Below are positions 18,517-27,540 of a DNA stretch of 64,000 bases, piece after piece. Each line of letters opens with the position of its first letter. Position 1 is the first letter of the stretch. A model generated the notes under the pieces. It worked only from the letters and a program-made list of their open reading frames with translations, was not told where the DNA came from and did no database searches. A program made the position numbers and the translations under genes. Source of the stretch: Chlamydia serpentis (GTDB taxonomy: Bacteria; Chlamydiota; Chlamydiia; Chlamydiales; Chlamydiaceae); assembly GCF_900239945.1 (NCBI RefSeq), contig NZ_LT993738.1, positions 1,054,001-1,118,000 on the forward strand, in the 5' to 3' direction.

Positions 18517-18544
18517 TTTATATTAAATTATCAGATTTAATCAA
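18517..18544 (-). promoter_or_regulatory. Candidate promoter for the 17023-18483 gene
   Basis: On the minus strand TTGATT (18544-18539) is followed after 16 bases by TATAAA (18522-18517). Transcription would start near 18510, about 27 bases before the start codon. The rest of the 192-bp gap up to lpxB is very AT-rich and holds no gene that I can see. Confidence 0.45.
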
Positions 18545-18675
18545 TTTGATCTTAGTTAAGATTTTAATAAAGATTACTTTAATTTTTAAAAGTCTTGAAA
18601 ACTAAGTGTTTGTATCTCTAATTTAAAAAGCTAACTCTCTCTATTTCGCTACTCTACTAGGTATAGAGTTCATAT

Positions 18676-20514
18676 TTACATGATGCAAAGGCCTTCGGGT
18701 TTTAGATTGGGAACGGTATCAAAAATTTGTTTTACAAAATCTTGAGAGGCTGTTTTGCCTCTCATCATGACTTCAGATAGCTTGCGACAAGCTTCTTTTT
18801 GCTTTTCTTTTGTTTCGCCTTGACTAAGTAAATCTAAAGCAATGGCAATTTCTTCTGGATGAAAATCTTTTTTACCACCAATAAATTCAGGGAAAATAAT
18901 AGAGTCCATAATGATATTAGGGAGCGAGTAGGCAGGCAAAAGAATTTTAAATATATATTTTGCTATGAAAGTATCTAGAGGCCTAAGTTGACAGGTTACA
19001 ATTGTGGGGGTTTGGTTTAAGGCTGCTTCTAAAACTATCGTTCCACATTTTGCTAATGCACAATCACAGCTTCTCATAAGTTCATAGCGCAGATTAGCAG
19101 GGACGACTTGACTACGTTTGCAACCTTCTTTTTGTAGCATTTCTCGGATAATTGTATCATACTCAGGGTTTGATGAAGAAACTACCAGCTGATGCGTCTG
19201 AGATACAGAGGAACTAAGAAAAGCCTGTATTTGGACTTGCAAATTTCTGGCAATATCACCGCGGCGACTGCCAGGAAAAGCAGCAATAATAGGGCGATCA
19301 GATATAAGGAATGTTTCTTTCCAAGACATGAGTTCCTTATAGTTAGAAATTTCCTCAACCAGGGGGTGGCCTAAATAGATCGTCTCTAGGGAGGTATTAT
19401 TGAACAGGTCTTTTTCAAAGGGGAGGATAAGTAGAAGAGTATCTAGATATTTCTCCAGTGTGCGTTTTCTTGTTGGGCGCCACGCCCAAATACTAGGGCA
19501 AACATAGTGGACGATTTTTCCTCGATATCCCCGTTTCCTTAGCCTTTTGATTAGAAAAAAATGGAAGTCTGGAAAGTCGATAAAGATAAGGGTCGCTGGT
19601 TTTTGTTGGAGAATATTTTTTAAAATTTTTCGATAATTTCGAAATAATTTAAATAGAGATCCTAAAATTTCAACAAAGCCAGAAACTTGAAATTCTTCGG
19701 TATGCAAAAGAGGTTGGAAATCTTCTTGTCGCATACTCGGACCTCCAACTCCAGAAAATGTCATGTTTGGATATAGAAACTTTATCGATTGAATTAATTT
19801 AGACCCAAGAATATCCCCGCTAGCTTCTCCAGCAGAGAGAAAGCAATGCGTATTCACATACGGTCTTGAACGACGTTCTTTATAAAAAAGACGTAAATTT
19901 GCAATTGATGGGAATAGTCCACACCCATAGCTGAGGATATTTATAGGATCTCCAATTCGAATGAAGTAAATAAGAGCTAAAAATCCACCAAGAAGTCCGA
20001 TTTTCCAAAATATTAATGGAAAATCCTTGCTGTTAGTAAATTCTATGTGAAACCACTGAAATAGAAAACGACCTGAAAAAATCAAAAGGCCTAGACATCC
20101 TATGAGATGCCAACGAAGTTGTGCTGGAGGAAGACGGAAGTGAAAGATATCCGGAGATGCCATCCATTCTATGTTAATATAAAGAAAAGGGAGTGTGACC
20201 AAGAATACACTTGAGGCCATAAGGATTAAGGTTGTTTGAAAGGAAAGACGGTGGGATGAGTTAATATTTAGATTCCTGAAATAGATGACTAGGTTAACGA
20301 CATGGAGAACCGTGACAGGAAATTGACTTTGAATTATCCCGTGGATGATCATAAGAATTGCTCCTAATGAGGAGAGAACCCAAAAATTTCGCGGAGCATA
20401 TGTTTGTTTGCGTTTTTCGCTTAGCCACCATTGCACTAAAAAAGCACTGCCGAAAAAGAGATTGGCAAAAAAACCTAGGGGATAAAGAAGATAGACTAGG
20501 TCAGAAGGGATCAT
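18676..20514 (-). CDS. lpxB: Lipid-A-disaccharide synthase with fused N-terminal membrane domain
   Basis: LpxB joins lipid X to UDP-2,3-diacylglucosamine to form the lipid A disaccharide at the inner membrane. The catalytic GT19 domain starts around residue 224 with CFLSAGEASGD and carries FSGVGGPSM, VEILGS, LIFIDFPDFHFFL and YVCPSIWAWRPTR, all family hallmarks. The 612-residue length is far above the usual 380 because about 215 residues with several membrane segments precede it. They look like two copies of the LAB_N (lipid A biosynthesis N-terminal) domain; LVQWWLSEKRK and FLFQWFHIEF are the repeated element. The fusion is known in Chlamydia. It lies one base after pcnB, so the two are co-transcribed. 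Confidence 0.93.
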   Translation of the reverse strand: MIPSDLVYLLYPLGFFANLFFGSAFLVQWWLSEKRKQTYAPRNFWVLSSLGAILMIIHGIIQSQFPVTVLHVVNLVIYFRNLNINSSHRLSFQTTLILMASSVFLVTLPFLYINIEWMASPDIFHFRLPPAQLRWHLIGCLGLLIFSGRFLFQWFHIEFTNSKDFPLIFWKIGLLGGFLALIYFIRIGDPINILSYGCGLFPSIANLRLFYKERRSRPYVNTHCFLSAGEASGDILGSKLIQSIKFLYPNMTFSGVGGPSMRQEDFQPLLHTEEFQVSGFVEILGSLFKLFRNYRKILKNILQQKPATLIFIDFPDFHFFLIKRLRKRGYRGKIVHYVCPSIWAWRPTRKRTLEKYLDTLLLILPFEKDLFNNTSLETIYLGHPLVEEISNYKELMSWKETFLISDRPIIAAFPGSRRGDIARNLQVQIQAFLSSSVSQTHQLVVSSSNPEYDTIIREMLQKEGCKRSQVVPANLRYELMRSCDCALAKCGTIVLEAALNQTPTIVTCQLRPLDTFIAKYIFKILLPAYSLPNIIMDSIIFPEFIGGKKDFHPEEIAIALDLLSQGETKEKQKEACRKLSEVMMRGKTASQDFVKQIFDTVPNLKPEGLCIM

Positions 20515-20515
20515 A

Positions 20516-21808
20516 TTAAGACCTATTTTGAGAAGAATCCTTTTTATATTTCAGAGCTTGGTAATGATGCATCCAGGCAGTATATACTTTATCTAGTTTA
20601 GGATAAACTATACTACGGATTTCTAGTAATGATAATCCTTCTAAGAACTTCGTGTGATATAAAAGCTTTTTATTGAAAAAAAGGACCTTTTTTGTAGGAG
20701 CCAAAGGAGTAAGTCTATACTGCATTTGTAAAATTAATGCGGTAAGGATAAAATTTTTTTTTGAGCAACTTGTGAAGGAGTCAGAAAAAAATTGTTCTAA
20801 GAAGTTTTTAATATAATCAAAAACTGATGTTAAAGATAGGTAGGGATGTTGTTGATACTTATACCGAACATTAAAATTTACTATAGGAAAAAGAAATATA
20901 GCCATTAATTGATGACGTTCATACTGAGTTTCTTTTTGCTGTAGTTTATTGTCTAGAGCTTTTAGATAATTAGCTGTTTGCTCTTCTAGTTTGCGATTTA
21001 GGCGAAATGCCTTAGCCATGTAGGGAAAAAGAATTTCTAGAATATGATTATCTATTAATAGACGAAAAAAATTATTCGCAGTTCCCGAATTCAGCATTTT
21101 AATGAGTTCTTCAAAAACTCGGGCTTGTGAGCTTTTAGTTAGTTCTTGACGACAAGCAATCAATGCTTCTTGAGTCTGGGCCTCTACAGTAAATGGAGAT
21201 CGTGATAGAATTTTTAATAACCTAAGCATTCGTACAGGATCTTGTTTAAATCTTGTGAAAGGATCACCAATTGTGCGTAAATAGCGATTCCTTAAATCGT
21301 TAACACCCCCAGTATAATCTATAATCTCTTCTTGTTCAGGATCATAGAATAATCCATTAATCGTGAAGTCTCTTCGTAATACATCTTCTTCAGGAGTCCC
21401 CCATAAATTGTCTTTAGTAATCAGAGCATCCTCATCGGTACCAGAGCGAAATGTTGAAACTTCAATAATCTGTTTGGAAAACCTAATGTGAGCAAGACGG
21501 AATCGTTTACCAACCAAAATACAGTTTTTGAAGATAGCTTTAATTTCTTCAGGTTTTGCTGAAGTCGAGATATCAAAATCTTTCGGCGTAGTATTTAATA
21601 ACAAGTCCCTGATGCAACCACCAACGATATAAGCAGTATATCCTGCTTTACGCAACGTTTTTATGACTAGTAACGCTTGAGGTGAAAAATCTTTAAGTTG
21701 GATATTATGGTTGGTAACGGAATAGATCGTGGGAGTTAAATTAATATTAGATTTTTTTTTTAACAATGCTAGGCCTCTACCAGAGAGAATATTGTTTTCG
21801 CAGACCAT
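20516..21808 (-). CDS. pcnB: Poly(A) polymerase/tRNA nucleotidyltransferase family protein
   Basis: A class II nucleotidyltransferase of 430 residues. The active-site block is clear: GG and RD at residues 63-68 (IVGGCIRDLL), then the metal-binding aspartates D77 and D79 in KDFDIST. The segment LVGKRFRLAHIRF after it matches the poly(A) polymerase pattern more than that of CCA-adding enzymes. Later conserved pieces include RRDFTINGLFYDP, TRFKQDPVRMLRLLK and SQARVFEELIKML. Poly(A) tails promote RNA decay in bacteria. Chlamydiae carry more than one member of this family, so one may add CCA; the tRNA-Val gene here has no encoded CCA. It is co-transcribed with lpxB. Confidence 0.88.
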   Translation of the reverse strand: MVCENNILSGRGLALLKKKSNINLTPTIYSVTNHNIQLKDFSPQALLVIKTLRKAGYTAYIVGGCIRDLLLNTTPKDFDISTSAKPEEIKAIFKNCILVGKRFRLAHIRFSKQIIEVSTFRSGTDEDALITKDNLWGTPEEDVLRRDFTINGLFYDPEQEEIIDYTGGVNDLRNRYLRTIGDPFTRFKQDPVRMLRLLKILSRSPFTVEAQTQEALIACRQELTKSSQARVFEELIKMLNSGTANNFFRLLIDNHILEILFPYMAKAFRLNRKLEEQTANYLKALDNKLQQKETQYERHQLMAIFLFPIVNFNVRYKYQQHPYLSLTSVFDYIKNFLEQFFSDSFTSCSKKNFILTALILQMQYRLTPLAPTKKVLFFNKKLLYHTKFLEGLSLLEIRSIVYPKLDKVYTAWMHHYQALKYKKDSSQNRS

Positions 21809-22263
21809 TATTATAGTTATTAAAAGTTAAAAGTCTTGGAAGAAAGAGTCTATACTCTACATCTACTTCCATTTGAAAATCCCAACATAGCAAAAATAGC
21901 GAAGTTTTCAAGGAGAAAAATCCAAAATAAAAGATGTTCTATACATGAGATAAGTCTGTATTTTCAGTTCGAGATCAACGAGGCATTACATGGTAGAATG
22001 TTGGAAAACTCACCCTCTCCCCAGGTCCTTTTATTCAATAACGCAAATTATTTTAATTAAGAATATCTCTAATTTCTGAGTGAAGTAAATTATAGAACTT
22101 TACATGCATTAGTCAGTTCTCTATAGAAGATCGAGATCTTCTTCTCAAAGAATACTTCTATTAAGATCATTTTTACTTACAGGCTATCGTCTATAGGTTT
22201 TGTTCTTGGTGGTATTAGGAGGCAGTAGAAGGCGCTTATTTGAAATAAATTTTTAAGGTAAAC
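21809..22263. other. 455-bp divergent intergenic region between pcnB and glmM
   Basis: The region must hold the promoters of the divergent pcnB-lpxB and glmM-glmS units. A 74-codon TTG-started frame at 21836-22060 lacks a convincing ribosome-binding site and family features, and I do not call it. The glmM end carries AAGGTAA just before the ATG. I saw no tRNA, convincing repeat or terminator in it. Confidence 0.5.
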
Positions 22264-23640
22264 ATGCAACAAAATGTGAGAAAACTTTTTGGTACAGACG
22301 GAGTTCGAGGAAGGGCAAATTTTGAACCTATGACAGTAGAAACCACTGTTTTATTAGGAAAAGCTGTAGCTAGAGTACTTCGAGAAGATAGACTGGGGAA
22401 ACATCGTGTTGTTGTAGGTAAAGACACCAGGTTATCAGGATATATGTTCGAGAATGCTCTAATTGCTGGATTAAATTCTATGGGTATAGAAACTCTTGTT
22501 CTTGGTCCCATTCCTACACCTGGAGTTGCTTTTATTACCCGTGCCTATCGAGCAGACGCAGGAATTATGATTTCTGCTTCACATAATCCTTATTCAGATA
22601 ATGGCATTAAGATTTTTTCTTCAGAAGGATTTAAAATTTCTGATTTTCTTGAACGACGTATTGAAGAAATGGTTAGTCAAACGGCTTTTGGCCCATTACC
22701 TGAAGATCATGCTGTTGGTAAGAATAAGCGTGTTATAGATGCTATGGGACGTTATATAGAATTTGTTAAAGCTACTTTTCCTAAGGGGCGTACTTTAAAG
22801 GGATTAAAAATTGTTTTGGATTGTGCTCACGGAGCTGCCTATAAAGTAGCTCCCTCAGTATTTGAAGAGTTAGACGCAGAGGTAATTTGTTGCGCATGCG
22901 AACCTAATGGAATAAATATCAATGAAAATTGTGGAGCTCTTTTCCCTCAAGTAATTCAGAAAGCTGTAATCGAGCATCAGGCTCATCTTGGGATTGCTTT
23001 GGATGGAGATGGAGACCGAATTATCATGGTTGATGAAAAAGGTCATATTGTTGATGGCGATATAATATTAAGTATATGTGCTGGTGATCTTAAAACAAGA
23101 TCTGTGTTGCCCCACAACCGTGTTGTCGCTACAGTAATGACAAATTTTGGAGTGCTAAAATATTTAGAACGGTTAGGCTTACAAGTATTCACGTCTCCAG
23201 TAGGGGATCGTCATGTTTTGCAAACTATGTTAGAACATGAAGTGACTTTAGGAGGTGAACAAAGCGGACATATGATTTTTCTAGATTATAATACAACAGG
23301 GGATGGAATTGTTTCAGCATTGCAAGTCTTGCGTATTATGATAGAAAGTGAATCTACACTCTCAGATCTTACAGCTCCAATTGTAAAAAGTCCTCAAACT
23401 TTGATTAATGTTGCTGTAAGAGAAAAAGTTCCTCTTAAAGACATCCCTGTTGTTGAGAAGACCTTAAGAGATGTTCAAGATGCTCTAGGACCTTCAGGAC
23501 GTATATTATTAAGATATTCTGGAACGGAAAATATATGCAGAGTTATGGTTGAAGGCCTTAAAAAACATCAAGTAGACTGCCTTGCCAAGGCCCTTGCAGA
23601 TGTTATTAATGCAGAATTAGGTATAGGCAGTATAGAGTAG
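22264..23640 (+). CDS. glmM: Phosphoglucosamine mutase
   Basis: GlmM interconverts glucosamine-6-phosphate and glucosamine-1-phosphate on the way to UDP-GlcNAc. The N terminus KLFGTDGVRGRAN is typical. The phosphorylated serine is S106 in MISASHNPYSDNG, the metal loop is D247-G-D249-G-D251 in LDGDGDR, the sugar loop is GGEQSGH and the phosphate-binding motif is RYSGTEN. All four loops of the alpha-D-phosphohexomutase family are therefore intact over 458 residues. GlmS follows 11 bases downstream and makes its substrate. The product feeds lipid A (lpxB in this window) and peptidoglycan precursors (murB). Confidence 0.96.
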   Translation: MQQNVRKLFGTDGVRGRANFEPMTVETTVLLGKAVARVLREDRLGKHRVVVGKDTRLSGYMFENALIAGLNSMGIETLVLGPIPTPGVAFITRAYRADAGIMISASHNPYSDNGIKIFSSEGFKISDFLERRIEEMVSQTAFGPLPEDHAVGKNKRVIDAMGRYIEFVKATFPKGRTLKGLKIVLDCAHGAAYKVAPSVFEELDAEVICCACEPNGININENCGALFPQVIQKAVIEHQAHLGIALDGDGDRIIMVDEKGHIVDGDIILSICAGDLKTRSVLPHNRVVATVMTNFGVLKYLERLGLQVFTSPVGDRHVLQTMLEHEVTLGGEQSGHMIFLDYNTTGDGIVSALQVLRIMIESESTLSDLTAPIVKSPQTLINVAVREKVPLKDIPVVEKTLRDVQDALGPSGRILLRYSGTENICRVMVEGLKKHQVDCLAKALADVINAELGIGSIE

Positions 23641-23651
23641 GATATTTTTAT

Positions 23652-25481
23652 ATGTGCGGGATAATTGGATATTTGGGAGACCAAGATGGTGTAACTCTTG
23701 TTTTAGAAGGCTTGGCAAAATTAGAATATCGTGGTTATGATTCCGCGGGTCTTGCTGCTGTAGTGCCCCAGGGGCTTTTTATCAAAAAGACTCTGGGTCC
23801 TGTTAAAGAACTAGCGGATTCTTTAAGAGACCAAGAGATTGACTCTTCATTAGTCATTGGCCATACTCGCTGGGCAACTCATGGAGTGCCTACAGAGATA
23901 AATGCTCATCCTCATACTGATCAAGATGGGTTGTGTGCTGTAGTCCATAATGGGATTATAGAAAATTTTAAAGAATTAAGACAGGAACTGACTTTGCAAG
24001 GAGTTTTGTTTGTTTCTGATACTGATTCTGAAATCATTGCTCAGCTCTTTGCTTTATACTATAAAGATTCCCATGATCTTATACGCAGCTTTTGTCAGAC
24101 TTTACTTCGATTGCGAGGTAGCGTAGGCTGTGCGTTAGTTCATAAAGATCATCCGGATCTCCTTCTCTGCGCATCTCAAGAGAGCCCCTTAATTCTTGGT
24201 TTAGGAAAACAAGAAACTTTTATTGCTTCGGACTCCAGGGCTTTTGTTAAATATACGCGGCATTCTCAAATTTTAGCTTCTGGAGAGTTTGCTATAATTG
24301 CTCAGGGTAAGAAACCCGAGGTTTATAATTTAGAACTTAAAAAAATCTCGAAAGACGTACGACAAATTACTTGTAATGACGATCCTTCAAATAAAAGTGG
24401 TTATAGTTATTTTATGCTTAAGGAGATCTATGATCAGCCTGAGGTTTTGGAAGGCCTGATTCAAAAACATATGGATGAGGAGGGATATATTCTACCAGAA
24501 TTTATATCTGATCTTCCTATTAAGAATTTTAAAGAAATTACTATTGTTGCTTGTGGTTCTTCATATCATGCCGGTTATCTTGCTAAATATGTGATAGAGT
24601 CTTTAGTTTCTATACCTGTACATGTTGAAGTTGCTTCTGAATTTCGCTACCGACGTCCCTATATAGGCAAAGATACTTTAGGCATTTTGATCAGTCAGTC
24701 AGGAGAAACAGCTGATACATTGTCTGCTTTGAAAGAATTACGCAGAAGAAACGTAAGAAGTCTTTTAGGAATTTGTAATGTCCCTGAATCAGCGATTGCT
24801 CTTGGTGTGGACCATTGTTTGTTTTTAGAAGCAGGCATTGAAATTGGCGTGGCCTCTACAAAGGCATTTACTTCGCAGCTCTTATTATTGATATTGTTTG
24901 GATTGAAATTAGCAAGTCTACATGGCGCTTTGACTCATCAAGAGCAACGTTCTTTTGGACAGGGATTGCAGAGCCTACCAGATTTATGTCGAAAGCTTCT
25001 TGCTAACGATGCTCTGCATTCTTGGGCCCAAGGTTATGTGGGTGAAGATAAATTCCTGTTTTTAGGACGTAGGCTGATGTATCCCATTGTTATGGAGGCT
25101 GCTTTGAAACTCAAAGAAATTGCTTATATTGAAGCAAATGCATATCCTGGTGGAGAAATGAAACACGGACCTATAGCTTTGATTAGTAGAGGTACTCCGG
25201 TGGTTGCATTTTGTGGTGATGATATTGTCTATGAAAAAATGATTGGCAATATGATGGAGGTCAAAGCACGTCATGCTCATGTCATTGCTATTGCTCCCGA
25301 AGCTCGTAAAGATGTTGCCGCTGTTTCTGATCAGCAGATCTATATACCAAATAGTCATTTTCTCGCTGCTCCTGTGTTATACACCATAGCTGGTCAAGTG
25401 ATGGCATATGCCATGGGTTTAGCAAAAGGAACAAATATAGACTGTCCCAGGAATCTTGCTAAGTCAGTGACCGTAGAATAA
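23652..25481 (+). CDS. glmS: Glutamine-fructose-6-phosphate aminotransferase
   Basis: GlmS makes glucosamine-6-phosphate from fructose-6-phosphate and glutamine. The catalytic Cys is residue 2, exposed after removal of Met (MCGIIGYLG). The glutaminase domain carries LEYRGYDSAG, IGHTRWATHG and the HNGIIENF loop. Two SIS sugar-isomerase domains follow, with VACGSSYHAG, ISQSGETADT, GVASTKAFTSQ and the C-terminal NLAKSVTVE. The length of 609 is normal. It is read with glmM. The 93-bp gap to tyrP contains two hairpins and no glmS-type ribozyme is evident upstream. Confidence 0.97.
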   Translation: MCGIIGYLGDQDGVTLVLEGLAKLEYRGYDSAGLAAVVPQGLFIKKTLGPVKELADSLRDQEIDSSLVIGHTRWATHGVPTEINAHPHTDQDGLCAVVHNGIIENFKELRQELTLQGVLFVSDTDSEIIAQLFALYYKDSHDLIRSFCQTLLRLRGSVGCALVHKDHPDLLLCASQESPLILGLGKQETFIASDSRAFVKYTRHSQILASGEFAIIAQGKKPEVYNLELKKISKDVRQITCNDDPSNKSGYSYFMLKEIYDQPEVLEGLIQKHMDEEGYILPEFISDLPIKNFKEITIVACGSSYHAGYLAKYVIESLVSIPVHVEVASEFRYRRPYIGKDTLGILISQSGETADTLSALKELRRRNVRSLLGICNVPESAIALGVDHCLFLEAGIEIGVASTKAFTSQLLLLILFGLKLASLHGALTHQEQRSFGQGLQSLPDLCRKLLANDALHSWAQGYVGEDKFLFLGRRLMYPIVMEAALKLKEIAYIEANAYPGGEMKHGPIALISRGTPVVAFCGDDIVYEKMIGNMMEVKARHAHVIAIAPEARKDVAAVSDQQIYIPNSHFLAAPVLYTIAGQVMAYAMGLAKGTNIDCPRNLAKSVTVE

Positions 25482-25499
25482 TTACTTAAAATAGGTAGG

Positions 25500-25549
25500 G
25501 CAGGATCCTAAATCCTGCAACGATACTCCTGCGTTTTTATCGCAGGAGT
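25500..25549 (+). terminator. Two tandem stem-loops between glmS and tyrP
   Basis: The first stem pairs gcaggat (25500-25506) with atcctgc (25512-25518). The second pairs actcctgcg (25525-25533) with cgcaggagt (25541-25549) around a T-rich loop. Neither has a proper T run after it, so these may terminate glmS transcription weakly or form a leader structure for tyrP, whose ATG is 25 bases further on. A strand of the first stem (atcctgc) can also pair with gcagga of the second, so alternative folds are possible. Confidence 0.5.
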
Positions 25550-25574
25550 TGGTAGGAAGCATTAGGTATAAGTT

Positions 25575-26765
25575 ATGACAAATAAAGTTCTAGGTGGATC
25601 TTTGCTTATCGCAGGTTCTGCAATTGGTGCGGGTGTTTTAGCAGTTCCTGTACTCACCGCGCACGGTGGTTTTTTCCCTGCAACTTTTCTATATATTGTT
25701 TTATGGCTTTTTTCTATGGCTACTGGTCTTTGCTTTCTCGAGGTGATGACCTGGATGAAAGAATCTAAGAATCAGGTGAACATGCTCTCTATGGCAGAAT
25801 CTATTCTAGGTCATGTAGGCAAAATTTCTATATGTCTTGTCTACTTATTTTTGTTTTATTCCCTACTTATTGCATATTTCTGTGAGGGAGGAAACATCTT
25901 ATGTCGAATTTTCAATTGTCAAAATTTAGGAATTCCATGGATTCGTCACCTTGGACCTTTAGGTTTTGCGCTTTTAATGGGTCCTATCATTATGGGGGGG
26001 ACTAAAGTCGTTGATTACTGTAACCGATTTTTTGTATTCGGCTTAGCTTTAGCTTTTGGAATTTTTTGTGTTCTCGGTTTATTGAAAATACAACCCAGCT
26101 TTTTACTTCGCTCATCATGGCTAGTTACAATGAATGCATTTCCCGTATTCTTTCTTGCTTTTGGGTTTCAAAGTATTATCCCTACGTTATATTACTACAT
26201 GGATAAAAAGGTTAAGGATGTTAAAAAGGCTATTATCATAGGAACACTTATTCCTCTTCTTCTCTATGTTTTATGGGAGGCTGTAGTTTTAGGCGCAGTC
26301 TCTCTTCCTATTCTTGCTCAGGCAAAAATCGGTGGGTATACTGCTGTAGAAGCTCTCAAGCAGGCGCATCATTCCTTTGGATTTTACGTTGCTGGTGAGC
26401 TTTTTGGATTTTTTGCTTTAGTTTCCTCTTTTGTGGGGGTCGCGCTTGGTGTAATGGACTTTCTTGCTGATGGTTTAAGATGGAACAAAAAATCACATCC
26501 ATTTTCAATTTTCTTTTTAACATTCATTATTCCACTCGCTTGGGCTATTTGTTATCCTGAGATTGTTTTAACATGTCTTAAGTATGCTGGAGGCTTTGGG
26601 GCTGCAATCATTATCGGACTATTCCCAACAGTAATTGTATGGAAAGGACGCTATGGCAAGCAAAAGCACAAAGAGAAACAATTAGTTCCAGGAGGCAGGT
26701 TTACTTTATTTTTAATGTTCTTGATGATAGTAATAAATGTAGTTAGCCTTTATTATGGGTTTTAA
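25575..26765 (+). CDS. tyrP: Aromatic amino acid transporter of the HAAAP family
   Basis: The 396-residue product has about eleven membrane segments and the family N-terminal motif AGSAIGAGVLAVP. Other landmarks are FLEVMTWM, the extended FQSIIPTLYYYM near residue 200 and SSFVGVALGVMDFLADGL near 290. HAAAP carriers import tyrosine or tryptophan with a proton; which one is carried cannot be read from the sequence. C. trachomatis and many C. pneumoniae strains have two tandem tyrP copies, but here yccA follows 51 bases later, so this genome has one copy at this site. No second copy or remnant lies nearby. Confidence 0.9.
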   Translation: MTNKVLGGSLLIAGSAIGAGVLAVPVLTAHGGFFPATFLYIVLWLFSMATGLCFLEVMTWMKESKNQVNMLSMAESILGHVGKISICLVYLFLFYSLLIAYFCEGGNILCRIFNCQNLGIPWIRHLGPLGFALLMGPIIMGGTKVVDYCNRFFVFGLALAFGIFCVLGLLKIQPSFLLRSSWLVTMNAFPVFFLAFGFQSIIPTLYYYMDKKVKDVKKAIIIGTLIPLLLYVLWEAVVLGAVSLPILAQAKIGGYTAVEALKQAHHSFGFYVAGELFGFFALVSSFVGVALGVMDFLADGLRWNKKSHPFSIFFLTFIIPLAWAICYPEIVLTCLKYAGGFGAAIIIGLFPTVIVWKGRYGKQKHKEKQLVPGGRFTLFLMFLMIVINVVSLYYGF

Positions 26766-26816
26766 ATTTATTTTGCTCTATTTGTGAATGTTAACCGAGC
26801 AATTTAGGAGGGTTCT

Positions 26817-27533
26817 ATGGGACTATATGATCGTGACTATATACAAGATTCTAGAGTGCAGGGGACCTTTGCTTCTAGAGTCTATGGTTGGATGACAGCA
26901 GGACTAATTGTGACGTCATGTGTTGCCTTGTCTCTGTATTTTTCTGGATTATACAGAAGTCTATTTTCTTTTTGGTGGGTGTGGTGTTTAGCGACTCTAG
27001 GCGTATCTTTTTTTATTAACGCTAAAATCCAAACGCTATCAGTTTCTACTATGGCAGGACTTTTCCTTCTCTATTCAACCTTAGAAGGAATGTTTTTTGG
27101 AACCCTACTCCCTGTTTATGCTGCTCAGTATGGGGGAGGAGTTATTTGGGCAGCTTTCGGATCAGCAGCTTTGGTCTTTGGTTTAGCCGCACTTTATGGT
27201 GCATTTACAAAAAGTGACCTCACTAGAATTAGTAAGATTATAACTTTCGCTTTAATAGGACTTTTATTAGTAAGTTTAGTATTTGCTGTGATCTCGATTT
27301 TTGTCACGATGCCCTTAATGTATTTGTTGATTTGTTATTTGGGACTAGTAATTTTTGTTGGATTAACAGCTGTTGATGCTCAAGCAATTCGGCGCATTTC
27401 TTCTAACGTAGGTAACAATAACGCTTTAGGCTACAAGCTTTCTTTGATGCTTGCTCTTAAAATGTACTGTAATGTGATCATGGTATTTTGGTATTTACTG
27501 CAGATTTTTTCATCTTCAGGAAACAGAGATTAA
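26817..27533 (+). CDS. yccA: BAX inhibitor-1/YccA family membrane protein
   Basis: A 238-residue protein with about seven membrane segments. The order matches the BI-1/YccA family: a short cytoplasmic head ending in [13 protein letters not shown], tightly spaced helices with [14 protein letters not shown] and [19 protein letters not shown], and the late [13 protein letters not shown] loop followed by a lysine-containing [13 protein letters not shown]. In E. coli YccA modulates the FtsH protease, and ftsH is also in this window, though the functional link is inference. The ATG follows TTAGGAGGG, a strong ribosome-binding site. The end lies 7 bases from the convergent ftsY with no hairpin between. 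Confidence 0.88.
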   Translation: MGLYDRDYIQDSRVQGTFASRVYGWMTAGLIVTSCVALSLYFSGLYRSLFSFWWVWCLATLGVSFFINAKIQTLSVSTMAGLFLLYSTLEGMFFGTLLPVYAAQYGGGVIWAAFGSAALVFGLAALYGAFTKSDLTRISKIITFALIGLLLVSLVFAVISIFVTMPLMYLLICYLGLVIFVGLTAVDAQAIRRISSNVGNNNALGYKLSLMLALKMYCNVIMVFWYLLQIFSSSGNRD

Positions 27534-27540
27534 ACTCTAC

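Noticed and set aside
21836-22060. 74-codon frame starting with TTG between pcnB and glmM
   Set aside because: No ribosome-binding site, no recognisable features and an atypical composition; it lies in a region that must hold divergent promoters.
25500-25549. T-box riboswitch upstream of tyrP
   Set aside because: No T-box sequence, specifier stem or terminator T run is visible.
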